DNA of 64,000 nt, from positions 62,001 through 126,000 of the forward strand of contig NZ_BARG01000052.1 of assembly GCF_000376565.1 (NCBI RefSeq), written 5' to 3'. Origin of the DNA: Streptomyces hokutonensis. GTDB taxonomy: Bacteria > Actinomycetota > Actinomycetes > Streptomycetales > Streptomycetaceae. A program made the position numbers and the translations under genes. The notes beneath the pieces are model-generated. The model made no database searches, was not told the origin of the DNA, and saw only the letters and a program-made list of their open reading frames with translations. This document shows, one piece after another, positions 8,425 to 16,619 of the stretch. Every line of letters starts with the position of its first letter. Within the stretch, counting starts at the first letter, position 1.

Positions 8425-9420
8425 ATGGCGGGCAGGACCGGCCGCGTGACGGCGACCGACGTCGCCAAGGAAGCGGGAGTTTCGCAGACCACGGTCAGCT
8501 ATGTGCTGAACGACGTGCCGCACCAGAAGATCTCCGAGCAGACCCGGCGCAAGGTCCTCGACGCGGTGGCCAAGCTGGGCTACAAACCCTCGGCCGCCGC
8601 ACGCGCCCTCCGTCTGGGCCGCAGCGACCTGGTGCTGATGTTCCTCCCGGACGTCCCCGTCGGCGGCACGATCACCGCCCTCGTCGAGATGCTCGGCGAC
8701 GAGTTGGAGCGCCACGGCCTGAACCTCGTCACCCGGCGCGAGCACCACGCCCCGCTCAAGTCGCTGTGGCGGGAACTCATGCCGGCGGCCGTGATGACGG
8801 CGTTCGAGGTCTCCGACGAGGACGTGGCCAGTATGCGCGCGGCCGGTATCCACGTGGTCAGCGCCGGGATGGGCCCCGACGCCGCACCGGGTGTGCTGAC
8901 CATCCCGCAGACCGTCATCGGCGCGATGCAGGTGGAGCGGCTGGCCGACACGGGGCATGTCCGCATCGGTTATGCCGCACCGGGGGATCCCCGGCTCCGC
9001 GACTTCCTGGCGCTGCGGCTCGAAGGCGCCCGAACGGCCTGCGCGGAGCGCGGACTTGAGCCGCCCGTCCTGCTGGACGTGCCCCTCGACATCGCGGCGG
9101 CGGCCGCCGCGGCCGAGCAGTGGCACTCCGCCGACCCGGCCGTCACGGGAGTGTGCGCCTACAACGACGAGACGGCTTTCGCCCTCCTCGCGGGCATGCG
9201 CAGGGTGGGCCTGTCCGCCCCCGGCGACCTGGCCGTGATCGGCGTCGACAACGACAAACTGGCGCCCTTCGCGATGCCACCGCTGACGACGATCGACAAC
9301 AACCTCGACGTCGTCGTGGGCCGCGCGGCCCGGATGATCGTCGGCGGCGTGGCCGGCCGGGCGCTGCCGTCGTCGCCCCAGGTGACCCCGGTGAGCCTGG
9401 TCGTGCGCGAGTCGGCCTGA
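8425..9420 (+). CDS. LacI-family transcriptional regulator of the glycoside-utilisation locus
   Basis: A 331-aa protein. The N-terminal LacI helix-turn-helix reads TATDVAKEAGVSQTTVSYVL (about residues 8-27), followed by the hinge-helix region SAAARALRLG. A periplasmic-binding-like sugar domain with the family's typical closing TTIDNN segment completes it. Start ATG 8425 has AGGAGG 5 nt upstream; the frame is open to 8359 but without a ribosome site. It lies directly upstream of, and in the same direction as, an oligosaccharide-type ABC importer and four glycosidases, so it should repress that operon until a plant-derived sugar binds. The effector is inferred, not known. Confidence 0.92.
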   Translation: MAGRTGRVTATDVAKEAGVSQTTVSYVLNDVPHQKISEQTRRKVLDAVAKLGYKPSAAARALRLGRSDLVLMFLPDVPVGGTITALVEMLGDELERHGLNLVTRREHHAPLKSLWRELMPAAVMTAFEVSDEDVASMRAAGIHVVSAGMGPDAAPGVLTIPQTVIGAMQVERLADTGHVRIGYAAPGDPRLRDFLALRLEGARTACAERGLEPPVLLDVPLDIAAAAAAAEQWHSADPAVTGVCAYNDETAFALLAGMRRVGLSAPGDLAVIGVDNDKLAPFAMPPLTTIDNNLDVVVGRAARMIVGGVAGRALPSSPQVTPVSLVVRESA

Positions 9421-9488
9421 CGGCGGCAGGCCCATCTGACAACGGCCGTTCCGGCTTCGGGTGCGCGGTGATGCGACGCCCCGGTTGA

Positions 9489-9610
9489 TTCCGGCTTTCC
9501 GGAAAACAGTGACGCACGGGTCTTGTGGCCCGCCAAGGGCTGGGCTTACGTTACGCATACGTTTCACTTGTACGTATCAGTGGCTGGTTCTCACCCACCG
9601 AAAACGGTGG
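9489..9610 (+). promoter_or_regulatory. Promoter/operator and leader hairpin of the oligosaccharide operon
   Basis: The 336-bp gap 9421-9756 holds no gene but much symmetry: AACGGCCGTT (9441-9450), TTCCGG-N4-CCGGAA (9489-9504), the 12-mer CAGTGACGCACG (9507-9518) shared with the LacI-gene promoter, and ATACGT-N9-ACGTAT (9557-9577). A plausible promoter is TTGTGG (9523-9528), 18 bp, then TACGTT (9547-9552). The last palindrome would then sit on the transcription start, a classic repressor position. The untranslated leader (about 190 nt) carries a perfect hairpin CCACCG-AAAA-CGGTGG (9595-9610). Assignments are inference. Confidence 0.5.
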
Positions 9611-9756
9611 CGAACAAACCCCTCCGGCCAGGGACGGCTGACCGCCAAGAACGGTCGACGCCGCGTCAGGACCTGGTTCTCCCTTCACCTCCGAGGCTCT
9701 TGAGGGCGGCTCGACGCCTGATGCCGCCCGGTCATCCACTCACCAGCGGAGTACCC

Positions 9757-11286
9757 ATGCGAAGAATCGCGCTGACGGCCGTATCCGCGGCCCTGATGTT
9801 GTCCGCGGCCGCGTGCGGCTCGGGTTCAGGTTCCGGTTCCGGCAAGGCGGCCACCGGCGGCACCCTGACCCTGGCCCCGCTCGTCGCGGCGCAGCCGTGG
9901 GACCTGGCCGACGCCGGACTCGGCAACAACGCGCAGTACTACCAGCCCGTATACGACTCGCTGTTCCGGCTGTCCCCGACGGCCGAGGTCGAACCCAACC
10001 TGGCGACCAAGTGGTCCTACGACGCGGCCCGCACGGTACTCACGCTGACCCTGCGCAGCGGCGTCAAGTTCACCGACGGCACCCCCCTGGACGCGACCGC
10101 GGTCAAGACCAACCTGCTGCACACCAAGGGCGGCACCAGCGAGGCGGCGGGCCAACTGGCCAGCATCAGCGGTGTCGACGTCGTCAGCGCCACCGAGGTC
10201 AAGATCAGGCTCTCGGCCCCCGACCCCTCCCTGGTCCCGAACCTCGGCAATGTGGCCGGCATGATCGCCAGCCCCAAGGCCATCGCCGCGGGCACGATCA
10301 AGAACACCCCGGTGGGTTCCGGCCCGTACAGCCTGGACAAGTCGGCCACCACGGCGGGCAGCACCTACACCTTCGTCCGCAACCCGGGGTACTGGAACAA
10401 GGCCGCCTTCCCCTTCGACAAGATCGTCCTCAAGCCGCTCACCGACCCGACCGCCGTGCTCAACGCGCTGCGCTCCGGCCAGGTCAACGGCGCCCTGCTG
10501 GCCAGCGCCAAGAGCATCGCCCCGGCCAAGAGCAGCGGGCTGACCGTCACCAAGTTCACCTCCGGCGACGTCGAGGGCGTCTACATCTGGGACCGCGCCG
10601 GAAAGATCGTCAAGGCGCTCGGCGACGTCCGGGTCCGCCAAGCGCTCAACTACGCCTTCGACCGCGACACGATCGTGAAAACGGCGAAGCAGGGCCTCGG
10701 CAAGGCGACCACCCAGATCTTCAACCCGGCCGGTTCGGCCTTCGACAGCTCCCTGAACTCCAAGTACTCCTACGACCCGGCGAAGGCCAAGCAGTTGCTG
10801 GCCGAGGCGGGCTACCCGCACGGCTTCTCGGTCACCGTCCCGGACGTGTCCTCGGTCTTCCCCGACCAACAGGCCGCCATGGTCCAGCAGTTGGAGGACA
10901 TCGGGATCAAGGTCAAGGTCGACAAGATCCCCGTCACGCAGTTCATCAGCGCCCTCCTCGCCGGCAAGTACCCGCTGTCGTACATGACGCTGGCCTCCTT
11001 CCGTCCCTGGGACACCATCCAGATCGAGGTCGGCAAGACCGCGCTGTGGAACCCGCTGCACACCGAGGACGCCAAGGTCACCGACCTCATCACCAAGGCC
11101 CGCTCGGCGACCGGCGCCACCCAGGACGCCCTGTTCAAGCAGCTCAACACCTACCTCGTCGACCAGGCGTGGAACGCGCCCTGGGACTCCGTCGAGGCCG
11201 TCTACGCGACGACCAAGGGCGTCACCTTCACACCGCAGACCTTCGCCGCGGTGCCCCCGATCTACAACTTCAAGCCCGCCGGCTGA
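9757..11286 (+). CDS. Family 5 extracellular solute-binding lipoprotein of ABC importer
   Basis: A 509-aa peptide/oligosaccharide-type binding protein (SBP_bac_5). The signal peptide ends in SAAAC (Cys about residue 21), then a Gly/Ser spacer (GSGSGSGSGK). Family hallmarks are visible: VYDSLF near the start, the LRSGVKFTDGTPL motif, GSGPYSLDK, and a C-terminal NFKPAG end. ATG 9757 has GGAG 6-8 nt upstream; a longer frame to 9523 lacks a ribosome site. Family 5 proteins bind peptides or oligosaccharides. Co-location with four glycosidases and a LacI regulator points to an oligosaccharide here. A strong hairpin follows the stop codon and may keep this gene more abundant than the permeases. Confidence 0.9.
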   Translation: MRRIALTAVSAALMLSAAACGSGSGSGSGKAATGGTLTLAPLVAAQPWDLADAGLGNNAQYYQPVYDSLFRLSPTAEVEPNLATKWSYDAARTVLTLTLRSGVKFTDGTPLDATAVKTNLLHTKGGTSEAAGQLASISGVDVVSATEVKIRLSAPDPSLVPNLGNVAGMIASPKAIAAGTIKNTPVGSGPYSLDKSATTAGSTYTFVRNPGYWNKAAFPFDKIVLKPLTDPTAVLNALRSGQVNGALLASAKSIAPAKSSGLTVTKFTSGDVEGVYIWDRAGKIVKALGDVRVRQALNYAFDRDTIVKTAKQGLGKATTQIFNPAGSAFDSSLNSKYSYDPAKAKQLLAEAGYPHGFSVTVPDVSSVFPDQQAAMVQQLEDIGIKVKVDKIPVTQFISALLAGKYPLSYMTLASFRPWDTIQIEVGKTALWNPLHTEDAKVTDLITKARSATGATQDALFKQLNTYLVDQAWNAPWDSVEAVYATTKGVTFTPQTFAAVPPIYNFKPAG

Positions 11287-11289
11287 CCA

Positions 11290-11344
11290 GGACGGCGGAC
11301 CGGGCGGGCACGGTGACACCGGTCCCGCCCGGCCGCCGACGTCC
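11290..11344 (+). terminator. Large intercistronic stem-loop after the binding-protein gene
   Basis: Starting 3 bp after the stop codon, nested pairing arms are visible: GGAC/GTCC outside, CGGCGG (11293-11298) with CCGCCG (11333-11338), GGGCGGG (11302-11308) with CCCGCCC (11324-11330), and CGGT/ACCG round a GAC loop. No U-run follows. Hairpins at this place in ABC operons often act as a partial terminator or a 3' stabiliser, giving excess binding protein over membrane subunits. That role is inferred here. Confidence 0.6.
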
Positions 11345-11379
11345 CACAACGGCCGAGGAAAGGCAAGGTGGAGAGACTG

Positions 11380-12321
11380 ATGATTGTTTTCTTGGTCCGG
11401 CGCATCGCCGCCGGGCTGGTCCTGGTCCTGGTGATCGCGACCACGACCTTCGCGCTGATGGGCCTCACCGGCTCCGATCCGGTGCGCCAGATCGTGGGAC
11501 AGACCGCCACTCGGCAGCAGGTGACCGCGAAGTCCGCCGAACTCGGGCTCGACCAGCCCTTCGTGGTCCGCTACGGCCACTGGCTCGCGGACGCGGTGCA
11601 CGGCAACCTCGGCAGCTCGTGGTTCAGCGGTGAGTCCGTGACGACCTCGCTGGAGAACAAGCTGCCGGTCACGCTGTCGATCGTGCTGGCGGCACTGCTG
11701 CTGTCGGCCGTACTGAGCACCGTGCTGGGAGTTGCCGCGGCAGTCCGCCGGGGAGCACTGGACCAGGTGGTGCAGCTGCTCGCGGTCCTGGGCTTCGCGG
11801 TGCCGAGCTTCCTGGTCGCCCTGGTGTTCGCCGTGGTGATCGGCGTCGACCTCGGCTGGCTGCCGGCCACCGGCTACGTCCCGTTCGCGGACTCGGCGAG
11901 CGGCTGGCTGAAGTCGATCACCCTCCCCGCACTGTCGCTCTCCGTCGGAGCGATCGCCGCCACCGCCCAGCAGGTACGCGGCTCCATGGTCGACGTCCTG
12001 CGCGCGGACTACGTACGGACCCTCCGCAGCCGCGGCATCAGCGAGCGCAGCCTGCTGTTCCGGCACGCGCTGCGCAACGCGGCCCCGGCCGCGCTGACCG
12101 TGCTGGCCCTGCAGTTCATCGGCCTGGTCGGCGGCGCGGTGGTCGTCGAGAAGGTCTTCGGCCTCAACGGGATCGGCAGCGAGGCGACGAGCGCCGGATC
12201 CCAGGGCGACACCCCGGTGGTCATGGGCGTGGTCGTCGTCATGGTCGCCCTCGTCGTGGTGGTCAACATCCTGATGGACCTCGCCTACGGCTGGCTCAAC
12301 CCGAAGGTGCGTGTCGGATGA
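11380..12321 (+). CDS. ABC importer permease, DppB type
   Basis: A 313-aa inner-membrane permease with about six helices. Recognisable features are the N-terminal FLVRRIAAGLVLVLVIATTTF helix region, the conserved GSDPVRQIVG segment and the EAA-type loop (RTLRSRGISERSLLFRHALRNA) that docks to the ATPase. I use ATG 11380, with GGAG 7 nt upstream; GTG 11368 in the same frame is an alternative. Its stop overlaps the next gene's start by 4 bp. It forms the transport channel with the DppC half of the following fusion protein. Confidence 0.92.
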   Translation: MIVFLVRRIAAGLVLVLVIATTTFALMGLTGSDPVRQIVGQTATRQQVTAKSAELGLDQPFVVRYGHWLADAVHGNLGSSWFSGESVTTSLENKLPVTLSIVLAALLLSAVLSTVLGVAAAVRRGALDQVVQLLAVLGFAVPSFLVALVFAVVIGVDLGWLPATGYVPFADSASGWLKSITLPALSLSVGAIAATAQQVRGSMVDVLRADYVRTLRSRGISERSLLFRHALRNAAPAALTVLALQFIGLVGGAVVVEKVFGLNGIGSEATSAGSQGDTPVVMGVVVVMVALVVVVNILMDLAYGWLNPKVRVG

Positions 12322-14156
12322 CGCTGCCTCAGTCCGAAGAAACAGCGGTCACCCCGGCCGTCGCCGCCCACGGAAGGGCGGGCCTCCTGCGCCGGCTCCT
12401 GCGCAACCCGGTCGCCGTGACCTGCCTGGTCCTCCTCGCCCTCATCTCGCTGGCCAGCCTGTGCGCACCGCTGCTGACCAGCCAGGACCCGGCGCACACC
12501 TCGCTCACCGAGAGCCTCGCCCCGATGAGCGGCAAGCACCCCCTGGGCGGTGACGGCGTCGGCCGTGACGTCCTGGCCCGACTCCTCTACGGCGGACGCA
12601 CCAGCCTGCTGGGCGCCCTGCTCGCGGTGGCCGTCGCCGTGGTGATCGGCGTTCCAGCCGGTCTGGTCGCCGGCTACTACCGCAAGTGGTTCGACGCCGT
12701 GAGCAGTTGGGTGTCCAACCTGCTGATGGCCGTACCGGCGATCATCGTGCTCCTCGTCGTGATGTCCGCGGTGGGCCAGAACACATACCTCGCCATGGCG
12801 GTCTTCGGCGTGCTGATGTCACCGGGCGTCTTCCGGCTGATCCGTGCCTCGGTGATCTCCGTACGTGAGGAGCTGTACGTCGACGCGGCACGGGTGTCCG
12901 GCCTGTCGGACGCCCGGATCATCCGCCGCCACATCCTGCCCGTCGTCCAGGCGCCGACCATCATCCAGGCCGCCCAGATGCTCGGTCTCGGCATCGTCAT
13001 CCAGTCCGGCCTGGAGTTCCTCGGCCTGGGTTCGGCGACCCAGGCGAGCTGGGGCTCCATGCTCAACGACGCCTTCGCCAACATCTACAACAAGCCGGAG
13101 CTGATGGTCTGGCCCGGAGTCGCGCTCGCGGTGACCGTCGCCGCGTTCGGCCTGCTCGGCAACGCCCTGCGGGACGCGCTGGACGGGACCGCGACACGCG
13201 GACGGAAGCCGCGCGGCACGACACCTCGCAAGCCCGTGGCGGTAAAGCACTCCGCACCGCCCGAGGCGACGGACGCGCTGCTCGCCCTCGAAGGCCTGAC
13301 CGTCTCCTATCCGACGGCCGAGGGGGAGAAGACCGTCGTCGAGGGCGTCTCGCTCACGGTGCGAAGGGGCGAAGTCCTCGGCCTGGTGGGGGAGTCGGGC
13401 TCGGGCAAGAGCCAGACCGCCTTCGCCGTCCTGGGACTCCTGCCCCCGGAGGCGAGCGTCTCCACCCGCCAACTGGTCTTCGACGGCACGGAGTTGGGGA
13501 ATCTCGGTCGCGCGGAGATGAACCGCTACCGGGGCCGCCGGATCGCCTACGTCCCACAGGAGCCGATGTCCAACCTCGACCCCTCCTTCCGTATCGGCGC
13601 CCAACTCGTCGAACCGGTGCGCAGACACCTGAAGTTGTCGGGCGCCGAGGCGAAGGCCAAGACCCTCGCCCTGCTGGAGCGGGTCGGGATCGCCGACCCC
13701 GAGCGGGTCTTCAACAGCTATCCCCACCAGATCTCCGGCGGCATGGCGCAACGCGTCCTCATTGCCGGCGCGGTCTCCTGCGAACCCGACCTGCTGATCG
13801 CCGACGAGCCCACCACGGCGCTCGACGTGACCGTGCAGGCCGAGGTGCTCGACCTGATCCGGTCCCTCCAACGCGAGCGGAACATGGGCGTGATCCTCGT
13901 GACCCACGACTTCGGTGTGGTGGCCGACATCTGCGACCGCGTGACGGTGATGCAGACCGGCACCGTGGTGGAGTCCGCCCCCGTACGGGAGTTGTTCGCC
14001 GGCCCCCGCCACCCGTACACGCGCATGCTCCTGGCCTCCACGCTGGAGGACGCGGAGCCGCGCTCCCCACTCAGCCGCATCGTGCCGGCGAGCATCGCGG
14101 GCGTCACGGATCCCGCAGTGATCACGAACTCCGTACATCAGGAGGGTCCGGCATGA
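12318..14156 (+). CDS. Fused ABC permease (DppC type) and ATPase (DppD type)
   Basis: One 612-aa chain joins two subunits that are normally separate. Residues 1-290 form a DppC-like permease with about six helices and an EAA loop around RVSGLSDARIIRRHILP. Residues 315-600 form a complete nucleotide-binding domain with Walker A GESGSGKS (about 356), signature SGGMAQR, Walker B LLIADEP and the H-loop THDF. The linker (residues 290-315) is Lys/Arg/Pro-rich. The frame is continuous with no internal ribosome site, so this looks like a genuine fusion. It overlaps the genes before and after by 4 bp. Confidence 0.92.
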   Translation: MTLPQSEETAVTPAVAAHGRAGLLRRLLRNPVAVTCLVLLALISLASLCAPLLTSQDPAHTSLTESLAPMSGKHPLGGDGVGRDVLARLLYGGRTSLLGALLAVAVAVVIGVPAGLVAGYYRKWFDAVSSWVSNLLMAVPAIIVLLVVMSAVGQNTYLAMAVFGVLMSPGVFRLIRASVISVREELYVDAARVSGLSDARIIRRHILPVVQAPTIIQAAQMLGLGIVIQSGLEFLGLGSATQASWGSMLNDAFANIYNKPELMVWPGVALAVTVAAFGLLGNALRDALDGTATRGRKPRGTTPRKPVAVKHSAPPEATDALLALEGLTVSYPTAEGEKTVVEGVSLTVRRGEVLGLVGESGSGKSQTAFAVLGLLPPEASVSTRQLVFDGTELGNLGRAEMNRYRGRRIAYVPQEPMSNLDPSFRIGAQLVEPVRRHLKLSGAEAKAKTLALLERVGIADPERVFNSYPHQISGGMAQRVLIAGAVSCEPDLLIADEPTTALDVTVQAEVLDLIRSLQRERNMGVILVTHDFGVVADICDRVTVMQTGTVVESAPVRELFAGPRHPYTRMLLASTLEDAEPRSPLSRIVPASIAGVTDPAVITNSVHQEGPA

Positions 14157-15079
14157 CCGCGACCATGAACGGGACACCGCGCAAGGATGTCCCGGCCGAA
14201 CCCCTGCTGGCAGTCGACGACTTGGTCGTGGAGTACCCGGCGAAGGGCTGGCGCAGGCCGCCGTTCCGCGTGCTCAAGGGGGTGTCGATCACCATCGGCG
14301 CGGGCGAGACCCTCGGGCTGGTCGGCGAGTCGGGCTCCGGCAAGACCACCCTGGGCCGGGCCGTCCTCGGCCTCGCCCCGGTCGCCTCCGGCACCGTCCA
14401 CTACGCCGGCAAGGTCATCTCGGGCCTGGGCGCCAAGGAACGCCGGGCGCTCAGCAGCGACATCCAGGTGGTGTTCCAGGACCCGTACACCTCCCTCAAT
14501 CCGGCGATGACCGTGAACGACATCCTCAGCGAACCGCTCCGCGTCGCGGGCACCCCTCGCGCGGAGGCCGAGAAGCGGGTGCGGGACCTCCTGGACCAGG
14601 TCCGGTTGCCCGCCGACGCGGGGGAACGGCTGCCCCGGGAGTTCTCCGGCGGCCAGCGTCAACGCATCGCCATCGCACGGGCGTTGTCCCGCGACCCGCG
14701 CGTCATCGTCTGCGACGAACCGGTCAGCGCACTGGACCTGTCGACCCAGGCCCGGGTCCTCGACCTGTTCGTGGAGATCCAGGAACGCACCGGCGTCGCC
14801 TATCTCTTCGTCACCCACGACCTGTCCGTGGTCCGGCACATCAGCCACCGGGTCGCCGTCATGCGCGGCGGCGAGATCGTCGAGACCGGCGACGCGGCGA
14901 CGGTCACCACCACACCCCAACACCCCTACACGAAGCGGCTGTTGCTCGCCGCACCGGTACCGGACCCGGCACGCCAGGCGGAGCGCAGGGCCGAACGGCA
15001 ACGCCTGGCGGCGGCCATGGCGGCCGACGCCCGCACGAACACCCCCGCTATCGCCTCGACGTCGGGAGACCGAGCATGA
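14153..15079 (+). CDS. ABC importer ATPase, DppF type
   Basis: A 308-aa ATPase with Walker A GESGSGKTT (about 57-65), signature SGGQRQR, Walker B VIVCDEP with the D-loop SALD, and H-loop THDL. The C-terminal HPYTKRLLLAAPVP stretch is the oligopeptide/dipeptide-transporter extension. It should pair with the ATPase half of the preceding fusion to power uptake. The start overlaps the fusion's stop (ATGA), and its own stop overlaps the GH43 start, so importer and enzymes are translationally linked. Confidence 0.93.
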   Translation: MTATMNGTPRKDVPAEPLLAVDDLVVEYPAKGWRRPPFRVLKGVSITIGAGETLGLVGESGSGKTTLGRAVLGLAPVASGTVHYAGKVISGLGAKERRALSSDIQVVFQDPYTSLNPAMTVNDILSEPLRVAGTPRAEAEKRVRDLLDQVRLPADAGERLPREFSGGQRQRIAIARALSRDPRVIVCDEPVSALDLSTQARVLDLFVEIQERTGVAYLFVTHDLSVVRHISHRVAVMRGGEIVETGDAATVTTTPQHPYTKRLLLAAPVPDPARQAERRAERQRLAAAMAADARTNTPAIASTSGDRA

Positions 15080-16563
15080 CCCTGCCCAACCCCACCGTCC
15101 CCGGCTTCCACCCGGACCCCAGCGTCACCCGCGTCGGCGACGACTACTACCTCGCCTGTTCCAGCTTCGAGTACCTCCCCGGCATACCGCTGTTCCACAG
15201 CCGCGACCTGGAGCACTGGGAGCCGATCGGCCATGTCGTCACCCGGCCGGGGCAGTTGGCGGTCGAGAAGGTCCCCACGCTCGGCGGCGCCTGGGCGCCC
15301 ACCATCCGTTTCCACGGCGGCCGTTTCTGGCTGGTCGTCACCGACGCGATGGGACGCGGCAGCCTCATCTTCACCGCCGACCGCGCCGAGGGTCCCTGGT
15401 CCGACGGCGTCGTCATGCAGGGAGCGCCCGGCATCGACCCGGACCTCGCCTGGGACGCCGACGGCACCTGCTACGTCACGTACTCCGGCCTCCAGCTCGA
15501 CGGCGACCACGCCGGCGAGCACTTGGGCGTCCAACAGGTCCGGATGGACCTCGAAACCGGCCAAGCCCTCGAAGAACCACGGTCGTTGTGGTCCGGCACG
15601 GGCCTGATGTTCCCCGAGGCACCGCACCTCTACGAGATCGACGGCACCTGGTACCTCCTGATCGCCGAGGGCGGCACCGAGCGCGGACACTCCGTGAGCA
15701 TCGCCCGCGGCACCCGTCCCGACGGCCCCTTCGAGGGCTGCCCGGCCAATCCCGTGCTCAGTGCCCGCAGCACCGCCCGCAAGGTCCAGAACACCGGCCA
15801 CGCCGACCTCGTACGCACTCCCGACGACGGCTGGGCCCTGCTCCTGCTGGGGATGCGGCCCGGCGGTCTGACCAGGGCCTTCTCGCCCATGGGCCGGGAG
15901 ACGTTCAGCACCACACTGGAATGGATCGACGGCTGGCCCGTGGTGCAGCCGGTCCAACTGACGCCGTCCACCGGACCGGTTGAGCAGACCGACACCTTCA
16001 GCGGTGCCCAACTCGGCCTGGAATGGCTCTCGATACGCACACCCGCCGCCGACTGGTCCTCGCTCACCGGGCGCCCGGGCCACCTGGTCATCCACGCCGA
16101 CGGCTCCACCATGGACGACCCGCGACCACGGTTCGTCGGCCGCCGCCAGCAGCACGAGTCGGCGGTCTTCACGGTCCGCGTGGACAGCGCTGAGGGCGTC
16201 GGCGGACTGAGCCTGCGCATCGACGAACTCCATCACTACGACATCGAGGTGGGCGCCGGACTCGCCCGCGCCCGCGCCCGGGTGGGCGGACTCTCCCAGA
16301 CCTGGGAGCAGCCGATTCCGCCGGGTCCGGTGACCGTACGGATAGAGACCGAACCGGTCACCGGTATGGGCCTCGACGCCCTCAGCCCGGACGTGGTCCG
16401 CCTGTCCGTCGACTCCGGCAGCGGACCGGTCGAACTCGCGGCCCTCGACGGCCGCTACGTCTCGGCCGAGACCGCCGCGTCCTTCACGGGCCGAGTCGTC
16501 GGCATGTACGCCGCCGAAGGCACGGTCGCCTTCGCCGAGTTCGGCTACCGGGGCGAGGACTGA
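15076..16563 (+). CDS. Glycoside hydrolase family 43, beta-xylosidase/arabinofuranosidase-like
   Basis: A 495-aa protein without a signal peptide, hence cytoplasmic. The GH43 five-bladed propeller shows the catalytic base Asp14 in HPDPS, the pKa-modulating Asp121 in IDPDLAW and the acid Glu181 in FPEAPHLYE. The C-terminal part (from about residue 320) resembles the beta-sandwich of XynB-type beta-xylosidases. It should release xylose or arabinose from imported oligosaccharides. Its start overlaps the ATPase stop by 4 bp. Which sugar it prefers cannot be read from sequence alone. Confidence 0.92.
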   Translation: MTLPNPTVPGFHPDPSVTRVGDDYYLACSSFEYLPGIPLFHSRDLEHWEPIGHVVTRPGQLAVEKVPTLGGAWAPTIRFHGGRFWLVVTDAMGRGSLIFTADRAEGPWSDGVVMQGAPGIDPDLAWDADGTCYVTYSGLQLDGDHAGEHLGVQQVRMDLETGQALEEPRSLWSGTGLMFPEAPHLYEIDGTWYLLIAEGGTERGHSVSIARGTRPDGPFEGCPANPVLSARSTARKVQNTGHADLVRTPDDGWALLLLGMRPGGLTRAFSPMGRETFSTTLEWIDGWPVVQPVQLTPSTGPVEQTDTFSGAQLGLEWLSIRTPAADWSSLTGRPGHLVIHADGSTMDDPRPRFVGRRQQHESAVFTVRVDSAEGVGGLSLRIDELHHYDIEVGAGLARARARVGGLSQTWEQPIPPGPVTVRIETEPVTGMGLDALSPDVVRLSVDSGSGPVELAALDGRYVSAETAASFTGRVVGMYAAEGTVAFAEFGYRGED

Positions 16564-16619
16564 CGCCCGCGCCGTCCGAGACACCCGACCGGCATCTGAC
16601 AGAAAGTCACCAGCACCGC

